Source: Chrysomallon squamiferum
Taxonomy: Eukaryota > Mollusca > Gastropoda > Neomphalida > Peltospiridae
DNA length: 64,000 nt
Assembly: GCA_012295275.1 (NCBI GenBank)
Contig: CM022670.1
Location: 29,713,938 to 29,777,937 of the forward strand
Direction of reading: 5' to 3'
Shown: piece after piece, positions 37,825 through 52,200 of the stretch
How the letters are laid out: every line of letters begins with the position of its first letter
Position numbering within the stretch: the stretch's first letter is position 1
Program-made: the position numbers and the translations under genes
Notes under the pieces: model-generated
The model's input: only the letters and a program-made list of their open reading frames with translations
Database searches by the model: none
What the model was told of the DNA's origin: nothing

Positions 37825-40800
37825 ACTTTGGAATCAGTTTGATTACTGACAGAATAGTAAGTTATCTGTGTCAGACGTATAATTTAACCTTTGTCTTTTT
37901 TTCTTTTTTCTTCTTTCTTAGAGTCTAATATTTTTGTTGTTTTATGAACCAAAACGATCACAGTAAAAAAAAAAGTGTGACTAGTTATTTGTGTAACGTT
38001 TATTATTTAATTCTCAGTCTTTTTATTTATTTATTTTTTTAAATTTATTTTATTTTATTATTATTATTTTTGTTTTTAAAGTTTTCAATTCCTGGTGAAA
38101 ATATATTGATTAGTATTAACTATTGTTTCTGGTGTAAAACTGAAGTGATATTTCTTTTTCAAAGCAAAGAAAATAATCACGTAAAATAAATGATGAAATG
38201 CCAAAAGAATTTTCAAATGTTGAAGAGGTTCTACATCAAATGAAACATTTATACACAATTTGTTTCTGTTACTACTATTCTACTCCTCTAATTATCATTA
38301 CTACCAATATTACTACTGCTGCTGCTACTACAACTGAACTATTACTGCTAAGTAAATCCGAAAGGTTACACCATACTAAACATGACGATACACAACTGAG
38401 TACAGTAAAATATGAAGTTATAAATAAGTATTCTAATAATTCTATGTATTATTTTCATATAACAACAGAATAATAATAATAATAATATATTAATTAATTT
38501 ATTTATTTAAATCACTTATCTATATGTGAATATTGTTGATTTTTGTTTAGTTCCTTATACTATAAATTATATTATAAATTTTCATAGCTTTCGTTCTACA
38601 CATGAAACTTAATGAAGTTTAATAATGTATTGAGGGAGATTTGTTATTGTGGTTTACTGCATTATTGAAAATGAAAACAGATCTACTGAATCGTATTTCA
38701 GCACACACAAAAAAAAACAGAGATGTATGGAGGGATGGAGAAATATAAAGATATAAAAGAAAAAAACTCAAAACGTAGATCATTCTACTGTTTATTTTTG
38801 TCTGATCTTGTAGAATGTTACCTCATTCTCCAGTGTATGCAATAAAATGTTTATCACGGAAACATGCTTAGAAATAATAATTGGTCCTGCACTAATCTCT
38901 CAAATAAAGATCATCACATGATCATACAAGAATTCAACAAGCAAAGTATTAGAACTTTGTATACACTTTTGAAGTTGGAATGTTATAGAAAAATTATATT
39001 TTACTACATATTTTATAAATTAATCATACTCTTATTTTGTTTTGCAAATTAAAACATGAATTTAAAAAATATTATTTTGCACAAATATTTATGCACGGTT
39101 TCATTACAATGTAAAACCTTTAATATTAATATTAATAATAGTTATAATAATGATAATGATGATAATAACAAAAGTAACAATAGTACTACTAATAATAATA
39201 ATAAACGTTTTTTACGTATTGCTGACCTTAATTAACTTCCATTTCTACAAACCAACATATTTGTCATAAAAATCATTAAAAACATGGTTCACATAAATCT
39301 AAGATTTAATTAAGATATTCTAAAACAAAACAGTTCAAGGGCACCTGTCAAGTTCTTACCACTGTTAAAAGGTTTCTTATTTACTGAATAGCTAAACATT
39401 TTTGTCACACATTAGCTTCTAAGATTTCTGTGGCAGTAATAAAACAAAAGCAACATACAGACTCAAATACATATAAAATAGATTTTATTTTTATGATACC
39501 AAAGAATAATTTTACAAATAATTTGTGTGTGTGTGTGTGTGTGATAAACAAGTAAAAGAAGAAAAAAATAAAATAAAAATAAAATAAAGCAAAACAAAAC
39601 AAAATGAAAAAAGATTTAACTGATTGTTAAATACAATTAAATTTGGACCAGTCAGTTTTCACATACAAACAATTTGGTCTACACAGAATGAGAGAGACGT
39701 TGATACACATTTCAGTAATTTGAACCAATTTGGCAGTGACATTTTACTAGTTTTATTTAACTAATAATGGAATAAATTCAAGAATGCTTTAAAAGTAGAT
39801 ATAGAAAAAAAAAAAAAAAAAATGAAAAAAAGAAACATTTTCCAAAGGGGTTCTTGAATTACACTTCCTTGATTATTAAATCCTACACAATACAAACCAT
39901 AGTGAATGCTTTTGTTTAGAATTTTTCAACAAGTGATGAACCTTCTGAATGCTGTAACAAATGTGTTACTTTCAAAAAACAGTAATGATCATTGGAGTCT
40001 TGTTAAAATATTAATAATCAGTGGTGTTATTGTTGATGTTGTTACAGTGTATTTATTGACTTTGAAAGGTGAATATAAAATATTCTTTATATTGTTTTAG
40101 TTAAAAAAATAAAATAAAAAAATACATAAATAATAATAATAATAATAATAATAAATGTTTCACATGGATATAACAGAGAAAATGATTTTATAAAATGTTA
40201 TTAATGTGTATGCTTGAGTGATGTATGTATGTATTTGTTGTTTGTTTTATATTTTAACAAAGTTTACCAAGATGCCACTCTGTCGACATTTTACTGCAGT
40301 TGTTAAAAATTAATAAAAAATACAAAATACAAGCTGAATTACAATCACTGGAAAATATTTGTCTAAGGGAAGTTAATTAAAACTATAGCAAGATAACTAT
40401 TATGTTCTTTCTGTAACATAAAAAAACAAAACAAACTGGATGTTTGACTTCAATCAGTTTCCTCTCACAGAGACATTAATGGCTGCAGGATCAATTCCCC
40501 TTGTAGCTCATTTTGGTTTATTTTCTATTCCAACCAGTGCTCTGTGATTTGTTTATCATGTGATGTTTTTCTGTTTATGAAAAGGTAAATATATATTATA
40601 AAATATCTTCAATAAGGTAATGTAGGTTATCAGTATAACAGATATCTCTAAAAACTTTGAAATTTGCCACAGATAATATATCTAGTACAGGATAAATAAC
40701 CAATTCACTGCATAATTAAAAATAGCTCCCAGCAAAAATCAACAAAGACTAATAGTTGCAGAACATACTGGACTCATAGGATGTCTGTCAGTCTCTGGAA

Positions 40801-42181
40801 GTATGTCTATTTAATTTAATCCTGGAATAAATAATAATGACTGTAATTCTACTGATCATACAACTAAGTTCAAATTAAAAAAAAAATAATAAAAGTTTAT
40901 TTCATGGACAAGCATTTACAAAAATAAGACTAAAATAACTATTTTGATTTATTTTATAAAAAATTGTATCTAGCATATTTGAAGTATGTTCCTTGCAAGA
41001 CTTTTCACATGGATAGCAGATTTGCAGAATCAAAAACTAAAAACTATTTTGTGACTGATATAAAGTGAGATGATAAATCAAGCCATGATTACAAAATGCA
41101 TACCTAAAATATGGTATTTGCAAGTAAACTAACCTTGACTGAAGAAAATTATAAACAAATACAAAATAAAAAGAAAGAAAGAAAAAAAGAACCATCTGCA
41201 ACAGGCTATAATATAAAATTATCAAGATGTCATTTAAATAATTTACAAATACATCATAATATAATATTTCTTCTGTACAATTATTTACATTGCTTTAGCT
41301 GGAGCAAAAACAATTATTTACAAATCTTTTTTAACAGTTTTACATCTATCTGAATAAATATATGTTATATGTATGGTTTATATAAATGATAATATACAAA
41401 TGGTGTACCATTTTAATTTATCAGCAAGATTCAAATTATAAAAACTATAAAACATTTAGAAAAGTGAGGTGAGAACAATTAGTTTTCACATATTTATGTA
41501 GGAATGATATCAGGAAATATTTACCTGAGAACAATAAAGGTCATTTGATAGGTTGATATTTTATGCTTGATTTGATTTTATTTGTTGAAAACAAAAAAAT
41601 ATTAACATGAATCCATGAACGTTGTTGGGTTTCATTATGATTTGAGTGGGGTTTTAATAACATTATGTAAAACTATAAAAGAAGTTAGTTTATAAAATAA
41701 ATTGTTTTTATATTCCCTTTATTTCATTATGTAATTACAAGACAAAAGGTTGTTTTTTTTTAAAATATTTTATTTTTATTATCTTTATCAATTAATAATG
41801 CAAAACAAAACAAAAAACAAATGTGTAACTATTATTTTTTTTTATAAAATAAGATTATATTTATTCTCAATTATTTTTTATAAATATTATTTTTAGGTAA
41901 TAACCATAACATAGCCCTGAATAGATGATGTAAGGTGAACTACTAATCATTGCTTTCTAAAATTAAAGTTTAATTTAAAGTGAAGAGAAAATTTTACAGT
42001 CATTAAGTTTTATCAGAGTTTCCAATTAACAACAATGTTGAAGATTACATAGAAGACTAGTGAACAAAGAAAGCAGTTTAAGGTTTAAGTATAACATCAG
42101 TTGATAAGCATTTATTGTTCATATGTAAAAGATTATTTTTCCATTTTCTTTTCATACATACATACAGATGAATTCACTTAT

Positions 42182-42218
<37 letters not shown>

Positions 42219-43462
42219 AAAAGTTCCTGTAATAATGCAAGAAAATAAAAATAAAAAATATATTAAATAAAACAAATAATGATAATAATAATAATAAAAT
42301 CACAGAATTTAGTGATGGGTCATACTCAAATTGTTTTCAGTTTTGTGTACAACCTAGCTTAAAATATGCTGTAATGAAAAGGTCATTCAAAATGCAGAGA
42401 ACATAAATGTTTATTTATTTTGAATATTTTTTTAAACACCTTAATTTTTTAATTTCGTGGGTTTTAAATAAAAATATATATATCTTTTTTCAACATATTT
42501 CTTAAATACAAGACTTGTATGTATATACAACATAAATTCGTAACATTCTGACAGATTAATAAACATTAAAAATGTAACTGATCAACTGAAGCAAAATAAA
42601 ATAAAAAATTATAAACTGACATTGCCATATAAAACAGTTAACAATGATGGAGGAAAACAAACAAAAATCAATTAATTTAAAAAGTTCAAAAAAAAAAAAA
42701 ATTAACATTACAAGTAACAATATAGAGTCAACTCCACCTTTTCAACACAAGGGAAGAAGAAAAATAATTGTAAAACATAGGTAAGGAAAGCTGCATTTCT
42801 TTTCTTGATGCCAAATACAGAACTGTCTATCCAACATCAGACATTATGCAAGAACAATTCATTTGAGAACTTTCTACAAATATTTAAAAACACCACATCC
42901 AACAGTACATTATTGTGTGAGATGAAAACACAAAGAAACATTGTATTTTGACAAGTATATAACTATGCTTAACAAAACAGAAATGAATTAACATATCAAT
43001 AATTGAAAACATTCCACTGAGCACTTGCTAACATGATGGAATGGTATTTTTCAGCTGCTACTCAGTGGTGATATGGCCTTGTAAAAATTTCTGAAAGTTT
43101 ATAATCTGTTGGAAAAAGTAACATGAGGAAGTATTTCTTTAAGTGCTATTAAAGTTCTGTTAAAAATCCACAACTATAGAAAGCAGGTGTTTCAGAAAAC
43201 AGACCTCTTCAAAAAGCCTGTTAACTTTAAAAGTGTTTCAAAATCATGTTTGTAATTTAGACATTCATATACATAGGAAATATTTCTGAAGCTGAAATTA
43301 ACCATTACAAGTTTCAAACTCATTTACATGGCTTTTAGTATCTTAATTGTTACTGTAGGCAAACTGTTATTTAATTATCTACTATTGACTGGCATGATTC
43401 AAAGAAGTAGTGTCTAGGGAAGACTTCAGTTTAGGTAGTTGCATCACATAGTACATTTCATC
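37825..43462. other. Tail-to-tail intergenic or long-UTR stretch
   Basis: No convincing coding exon is visible between the plus-strand CAAX gene and ARAP. The stretch 40150-43460 is unusually poor in microsatellites compared with the rest of the window, which would fit a long ARAP 3' UTR, but that is only a suggestion. Short repeats do occur: AAT-type runs at 38470-38487, 39127-39200 and 40130-40155, GT at 39522-39543 and AT at 42187-42215. Confidence 0.4.
37921..37961 (+). repeat. Diverged duplicate of the CAAX exon end
   Basis: This 41-nt segment matches 37773-37813 at 36 of 41 positions. The original spans the last codons, the stop and the first UTR bases of the CAAX exon. The copy would read ESNIFVVL then stop, so the prenylated Cys is replaced by Phe. 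A pyrimidine-rich tract and tag lie just before it, like a splice acceptor. However, splicing there from the same upstream phase would give an immediate stop, so an alternative ending is unlikely. Confidence 0.6.
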
Positions 43463-43668
43463 TTTATTTATCCAAATGTTGTGTGTACAGGCAGAATCCA
43501 CTTAAATATCACAGGTGTTATAAGAATCTGTCATTGACACATGGGTGCCAGACCAAATCATAATAATAGCACAAGAGCAGTTTTATGTCATGATATTCTA
43601 GTCTGCTGATGATAATTTATATAGAACATCACAGCAACTTTTACTTGTTTTTATGCTGCAGCTAATTG
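43463..43668 (-). other. ARAP: ARAP 3' UTR (start) with first poly(A) signal
   Basis: The first canonical AATAAA on the minus strand after the stop lies at 43463-43468, about 200 nt downstream. A short 3' UTR could end just below it. Further AATAAA copies are frequent in this AT-rich DNA, so the true UTR may be longer. Transcript data would decide. Confidence 0.45.
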
Positions 43669-43692
43669 TCATGTGAGGTTTTTGCCAGAATT
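43669..43692 (-). CDS. ARAP: ARAP last coding exon: short tail and stop
   Basis: After a strong acceptor (poly-T then cag) the frame continues for seven residues, NSGKNLT, then TGA at 43669-43671. The protein therefore ends almost directly after PH5, with no long C-terminal tail. The remainder of this exon is 3' UTR. Confidence 0.8.
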   Translation of the reverse strand, partial: NSGKNLT

Positions 43693-46209
43693 CTGAAAAA
43701 ATAATAACATTTAACAAAAATTAACAATAGTAATAATAATAATCAAAACTGAAATAATAATAGGTAAAATGAAATAATACTAATAAAAAATAAATAACAA
43801 CAAAAACAAAATCAACAACAATAATATTATGCAAAATTAAATAATACTAATGATCAAGTATCAAGAACAACTACAATTACAGCAATAATAATAAAGAATA
43901 ATGTTTTTAAATATTATTAAGCTGCTTAGCTATAGTTATGTTGAAGGAACTCTGTAATATTCAGCAAAATGGCTGATAAAAATACTGTTTACAATTCAGA
44001 ATCGAACATAAGTCATTTTGTTTTAAATATTTTTTGCAGGTATCTTAACTTTTTATTTTCACAAAGTTTTGACCTTTGTTTTCTTTTTCTTAAATGTTAT
44101 TTACTTTATATCATTATTATTTTATACAAATATTTGTTTAAATTCTCAAGAGAATTATGAATCAGAATTATATTTTAAAAGAAAATTATGTCTGATCCCT
44201 AATTACTGGTAAAATAAATTTCAATGTTGTTCAACAAAAGTTCATTTATTTATTACAACAGAACACACCAATATGAAAATAAATTAACCAATGTCAAAAA
44301 TTAGCAAAGTAAATGAATTTCTTCACCATTTTCTACTGAACACAAACAAATCAGGGTTATTATTTTTTAAATATTTACATTTCCCACCTGTGCAGTCATC
44401 AGAGCAGACATCCATCTGAGTTTCTCCTCAGAGCTTGGAAAAACCAAACAATAACCAAAACAACCCCTGGAAAAAAAAGTTATTTAAAAACATAAACCAA
44501 AGACATTTATGTTTTATATATTTTAGTTTGTATTATTTATATTTAAAACAATTTTGAAATAAAACTATTAATTATTAGTCTTTATGTACATGTTTATAAT
44601 TAAACTAAAAATAATTTTTACTTACTTTTGTTTTTCACTTTTTTTCACAAAAGTTATGCACTGACTGTAATAAAAAATATATATAATAAATAAGAAAGTA
44701 AAAAATGCTACAAAGCAATACCTTCACTCACTCTAAAAATATTAATTTTGAAACTGTCCACATTTTTTTAATTCTCAACCTTAATATCTACTTACCGGTG
44801 AAGTATTATGCAATAACATAAAACCTTTCTTAATTTATTTAATCATTTGTGGTGGGAAGTCATCTTTTTGATGAAAATGCAGTAGAAGAACATTTTTAAC
44901 CCAGTTTTATTTTTTTATAAAATTATTTACTTGAAATGAATAGTTTCTTTTACTGCTGTGAGTCTTGTTAGTTACTTTGCTGTGTTAAATTATGGATCTT
45001 AATTTCCACTTATTAAAATAATGAAATAAGATAACTGAAATATGTCTTTTGCATTTTGTTCATCTTGTTTCTTCATTTAGCTCAATAACATAATTTTGTC
45101 AAAAGTATTTAGTAGCTATTATTCTCATTTGCATCATTACATTTGTCATTTGAAAAAAAAAAATGAAAAAAAAAGGTGATAAATCCTACTGAATCTGTGC
45201 CACGTTTATTCATTCATTCTCTCCCTCTCTGTCTATATATGTACAAATAAATAAAATGTATTTGTTTATCATTATTTTTCTGTAACAAACAGCACATTCT
45301 CAAAGAAAAAGAGACCACTACTATACATGAAAATTATGCAATGAAAATAGTTTAGCTAAGAGGAAGAAAATTTCTTACCTCGCTGACACCCCTCCACTTC
45401 TCTTGGGATCAATGCCAAGATAAAATATCAAGTCTTCCACATTCCACTCATCCACTGCATGGTTAGCCTAAACATCAACACATTAATAAATTTAATACTC
45501 TTTCAGCAGTATAATAAATACAACTGAATTTAGTGGTTGTTTGTTTTTAGCTTTTGTGGTAATAATTTTTATAATTTCTTATTACTTATTCATATTTTTA
45601 TATTATTATTATTATTATTATTATTCATTTTATCATCTTCATCATTACTTTTTTATTTATTATCATTATTACATATTATTATTGTTTTTATTATTATTAT
45701 TATTACAGCTAACATAATCATTCTCATCATCACTGTTATTATCCATCAGACACGAACATTAATGATTAAAACTTCTTTTTTTAATAACATATTCCTAACA
45801 TCACTTAATGAGAAATTACAATAATTAAAAACATGTTAGTTAATCCTGTCAGTTATAAACCAAATAATCAAAACAAAAACAAAAACAAATAAATAAAGAA
45901 AATAATTTTCCTCCAAACTAATTCCTACTGGGGTTTATTCATGGTGCAAGTAACAGAAAATCTTTTTTTTATTATTATTATTTTTTTTCATATGCCTCAT
46001 GTGCAATATTATAACCTGGAAATGACCATAAAGAGATTTTCTGACAAGAATTTGCTTACATAAGGATAAAACTTACTTTAGAGTCTTTGTAACAAGATAG
46101 TCTTGACTGGATAAACTTGAAAGACATTTTCTTAAGTTTCTTATCACCTGGTGCAGCACACTTTAATTCTCCAAACAGTGAAACACCTGGCTGATACTGG
46201 AAAAGACAT

Positions 46210-46254
<45 letters not shown>

Positions 46255-49200
46255 TATGTATGGTGTATATATGTGGTCATCATCATCATTATTACGAAGG
46301 TACAATGATCACCACCAACTGATTAAACTTTGAATGTAAACACAATAAAATAAAAACTTCAAATTAACTGATCAACAACTGCTACTTAAATAAAACATTC
46401 TTTAAAGGACTAAAAAAACAAAAAAAAAAAAAAAAAAACAGCTTAAATATATAATTATTCAGCTAATAGCTAATATATATATATTTCAGTAGCAAAGAAG
46501 TTTTTGAACTGTATAAACTGCCCAAAAACATGTCATTCAGCAATCAGTTAAAGCAAGTGAGTAAAACTGAATGGTACCCTGAAATCCATTCGTTAATTAT
46601 TTGGTCAGATAAAAATAAAGACAAGATCAAACAAAACATTAACTAACAGCATTGGCAATGTCTTTCAGAGTTTGGCTCGACTTGACAATAAACTTAGCTT
46701 CTTTTGTAATGTCATCTTCCCAGTGTTGCCAGTCCAACATTGCAAACAGCGGGTTTTCACTGGACAACATTGGACGTTCTGAAAAAAATAATAATAAAGA
46801 AATAATGGAAACTAAAATTTAAAAAAAATACAAATAAAATTAAAACATCTTCATAGATTTTGATATATCAGACATGACTTGAATAATGAAACTATGAGCA
46901 GATTGCAGAGTGAAGATCCTGCTGTAAGTGTTATTGTGTTTTAAATCCTACCTATTGCACCTCGTTTAAGCACCTCATAAATAACAAAATCTTCTGACTT
47001 GTGTAGTCGTCGTTGTAGACGATTCAGGACATCTTCTGCAGTATCTTCACTGTGCACCTGTAAAACAGTTTTACAAAATATAATCAAAGAATAAGATCAA
47101 ACAAAAAGGTATTATATTAAAGGTAATTTCCTTTACAGCAAAATCTCAAATTCTGAAGAGTCATACTTCTAAAAGTATTCATCATACAAAAGTAAAATAT
47201 CATATTTTGAAACATGACCAAACCTTTAAAAAAAAAATTAATACCAGTTTTTATCAAAACCTCAACCTACTGAGTTACAAAATCTCAACCCACTGAATGG
47301 ATAAAGGATGACCCATAAACAATAGATGAAAAGAGAATTTTAGTTTTTCATGGCTATTTGTTGCCATGAAAACATATTAATGGTAGAATTGCCAGAAATA
47401 ATACTTCAATTATTTTCGAAAAGCATCACCTGTTACTTATGATAGGAATAAAATTAAGTATAAATAAATAAAAAGAAAAGAACTGAATTTACAAGATTTA
47501 AACAATTACTTACTGTCTCATTAAGACTTTGTCCGTTGCTGTCCATAACATGGAAAGGAATCATCATATGACTGATCACATTAGACTGAAAAGAGGAGGA
47601 AACAATTCATATGAGTAACATACAAGCTACATTTTATGCTAAATCATTGTATTTAACAATGATACAACAAGAGGCTTTAATCAAAAACAACATGCATGCA
47701 CACACAAACACACACGTACACCGTATATAATTCTGATTTTAAATTTCCTATACATCATAATAAACTAATGTATTTATCAGTCTATTAATTTTTAAGTCTT
47801 TATAATAAAACTATTAATTCTATCTATAATTTTGAAAACATTAATATTCAAATCTTAGACTTGTCCTGTATTTTCTACGTTTAACACATTAGTTATAGTC
47901 CCTACAGTTTTAATTATTTATGTTTATTTTAAATTTTATTTTTGTTTATTTTTTATACAATGGTACATATGAAACCTTACCTACTCAACTTGGGATTAAG
48001 TTCATTTAGAGACTTTTGAACTCTACATTGAAGAAATTGGCCATGTTTATTCACAATTGTTCATGATTACCCAGCTTTGATTAATTACATCTTTACACCT
48101 AACCAAGCTATGGATCAAACTGAAGTGTATGACAAGAAATAAAAAATACTTGTGTAACTCCATACCACCACTTTGTGATGTAAGGGTTAAAAATATGTGT
48201 GTATATGTTATTGTAAGATACAGAAAATATTTACCACAGGCCTGCCAGAATGTTCTAAGTTGACAGCAGCTATTTTGGCAGCAGCTTCATCAATGACATT
48301 GTCTTTGTGATTATCACTAGCCTGAATCTGTAAACATTAAAATAAAACAATAAAACTAAGATTTAGTATTTAAGAATGTCAAAAACAACAGCTTGCACAC
48401 AAATATTTAAAAATGACTTCCTAGTGTTTGCATAATAAATTTAAAATAACTTATTACAATTTGCATTTATACATTTCAAAATGACTTAATACTGTTTGCT
48501 GTTTTCAACAATGGCTTCTAAGAATAAAAGAAATATCAATTCTATATGAAAAGTAAACAGCAGAGTAAAAAAAATAAAATAAAATAAAGAGACAGAACAT
48601 ACAGATTTGGGATTTTGAACTCTTTGGGAATCATTTTCAGCTACTCTATGAACTTTAATGATTAATTCATAAATCAGCAGTTTGTAAGAACATTTTAATT
48701 CTGAACATGCTATATGAACATTTTCTCAGAAATAATTTACGACAATGTTTAAAATAGCTTCTTTTTAGAATCATAACCACAGAATGAAGACTTAAAACAA
48801 CAGTCTGCATAATAATGTATAAAAACAATAATAAAAGCTTTATTTTAATAGTATTTAAGATCATTTTAGAATTTAAATTACTATTGAAATACAACATTTT
48901 CACAAAAAAGATTTTACAAGAACAGTTTATAAAACAAAAACCCAACTTTGAATAATTTTATTGAAAATTCTAAAACTGCATTCAAGATGGTTATAAAAAT
49001 TGAATTATTAATGAAATACAATCTCACATCAAAGATGTAGTCTCGATTCTTTATGAGATCAGTAACAACAGCCATCTCCAGTGGCAGACCAGCTGCATGT
49101 GCATGATCCTACAAGGGAAATAACAGATATAGGTAACAACAAAGATAGAAAATGTTTTGTTTAACACTCAACATATTTTTATTTATGGTTATATACTGTA

Positions 49201-52200
49201 GGTAAGAAACATTTAGATAATGAGATTCCACTGCACCTTGAGCAGACTTTCTTTCTCAAACCATCTTCAAACTCTTATTTACCTTTGGTTTGACACCCAA
49301 TAACTAATATGTTTTCTTGCTGGGGTATTATTAAACATTCATTTATTCATTCATTTTAAACTCTTTTTAAGTGGTATAAAGAAGCTCCAAAATGCAGATA
49401 AGATTATCAATTATGTATAATTCATTATAATCATGTAAAAAAATAATTAACATCTTTACATTATCAGAATCTGTTCTCATTAATGAAGGAGCAAAGCATG
49501 TAGCTAGGTTTTCCACACTCATACTGTTTGTCTGAAAATTCTGTGAAACTCTGAAAAATGTTAAAAATACAATTTTTCGCACATTGTTATATTCATCTAA
49601 TTCAGATAACAGGCCTCAAAATATTATAAAATATTATATATTCAATAAAAAAAAGATAATTAAAAGGTTAAAATAAATAAATAAAACCAATAAATAAATA
49701 AATAAATCAATAAATAAATTAATTAATTAATTGTTAAAAATGAGAACAATCTTTCTTACTACTGCATTATACAGGATAAAAAAAATAAAAAATAAAAAAT
49801 CCAAAGATAAAGAATAATTTTTATTTTTACATTATATTATGTGATATAAAATAAAATAATAAAATAAAGTCAAGTGAAGTCAAGTTCACTCAAGTCAAGT
49901 CTAGTCAAGATTAGTCTAATATAGTCAAGTAAATTAAAATAAAATAAAATAAAATTAATACAAAGTGGAACCAAAAATATGAGAATTACCATTGATGTAA
50001 ATGATTGCATCCATGTGCTAAACTATTTATTTATCTTACACATTTTCTTAACTGCAAGTAAAGCACATGAACAGAAGTTAATTATTTTACATCAATTCTG
50101 ATTTCTTTCTTGTTCAAGAATGCTGACTCTCTTTCAAACTGTAATCTGTTTATTTTAGATATTTGTCTTAGTTGCTGGTGAAGTAAAACTCCAGGGATAT
50201 CAGAACTGAAATATGTTATATTACTTGAAAATAATTTAGATTTCTTGTTTCTCCCAAGATGTTCTGTAACAAAGTTCTTATAATTATTTTGCTACTGAAT
50301 TATCTTAATTTTAAGAAAAGATATGCATATTTCATACTGTTCTCTGTAATCTAATAATAAATAATTACTTGCAAAGATGCAGTATCAATTTTTTCAGTGT
50401 GTTTTTATTCACCAGTGGCAACTTGTCTCTTAGATACCGATACCACGACAACTTGTTGTTCATGTCTGTGGTACCTGAAATTAAACAACAATATATGAAA
50501 AAAAAAAAAAAAATTAAAATACAAGTCTGAACTTTTTGATACTACATAATTTATTAATACCAGTTGTAAAAAACAGTATCTTTATTTTATTTTTTTTAAT
50601 TATAACTTTTCTTGTTTTCTTTCTTTCTTTATTTGTATATTTCATTTTTATTATTATTTCTTTTACAAAGATATTGTAAAGATAAGGAATGATTATTATA
50701 GATAACTGATATTTGAGATACATAACTATGTACATTTAGCACTTCTTATGAACTTCTAATTCAGACACGTCTTTTTAGTTTTTTAAATCTATTGCAAACA
50801 CTTAATAATAATAAACAAAATATGACTTACTGGCAGTCCGTACCCATTCACTATAGAGATCTCGAGTAAACAAGGAATCTTCCAGTTGTCGAAAGAATCT
50901 TTTCAGAGCATTTGCTACCTCATTACACGTAGCTTCTTCCAGCTTAACTGAGTACACATCTGTAACATTACAGAGTCAAATCAGATTAAATTATGTATCT
51001 TCTAAGTAATTTATTTTACAGTAATGCTTCAACTTTAATTTTTCTTTAGCGATTGTTCATATTTTTAATCCAGGATAACATCTCTAAACAAGTTAATATG
51101 GCAATATGCAAATATCATCAAGAATTTCAGTTTTAATTAACCTTCTTTATTATTAACAAAGGTTAATTGATTGGAAAACCTAAGAATGGTTCTAAGGAAT
51201 AAGCAGAACATATATTTAGGTTATTTATTCAAACAAATACCAACTCAAGTATGCATGATTTTCTTGAAATCCAAGATATTGCAACACTCACCTTGTTTTA
51301 GTCTCTCAAGTAAAGACTCAATTTTACTTCCAGTTGCACTTTCCCTGTATATGCCTTTATCCTTCAGTCCTAGATGAACAAAATAAAACACATGTTAATT
51401 TCTCTGACATTAAAGTTACTACATACATTTACAAAATTATCAAAACCTGAAAATATTTATATATCAATAAGAATTTTTATAGCAATAATGGGTTTTTGTC
51501 TCTTTTTCAATTTTCATTCCTTTCTTTTTATTTGTTTAAGTTTATTATATGCAAAAGTTGGGGATAACTTGAAAATACAAAATATGTTTAAGATATTTCT
51601 TGAGTTGGAAGAAAAATTCATAGAATTTAGATCAGTTCATCATCATGACTTTTTTCGCAACCCAATGTATCCCCAAGAAAGGTAATTTTAAATTATATTT
51701 ACCATTAAGATGTATATATTCTATACAACGGCTAACAATGACTGGGACATCATCGGCAGTCAACTGCTGGTCAGACAAGCTGGCTCCACTCATCTGGAAT
51801 AAAACAGATTTATTTATTTATTTATTTATTATTTTTATTTATTATTTTATTATTGTGTTCCTTTTTAAAATCTATTGTTATAAATAAAAACAGTCAAATA
51901 TGTCAGCTTATTAGTTTATAAACTGGCAGGCTAACAGCTTGGGAAGTATGAGAAAGAAAGAGTATTATATTATAATGAATGTGAAAATTTGATGTAGTTA
52001 TTTTGACTTACCTTAATTGCATTTTTAAGTGCATTGAATGCTCTTTCAGTATCTCTGACTAGATCTGCCTGGAAGTACAAATGTCTGAAGAAAAGAAGTA
52101 AATTAAAAAATTAATAATAATAATTTTAGAACTATTTTAAACACATAAATACATACTAATACTTTTACATACTACATTAACTTACAGAGGATAAAGTTAA

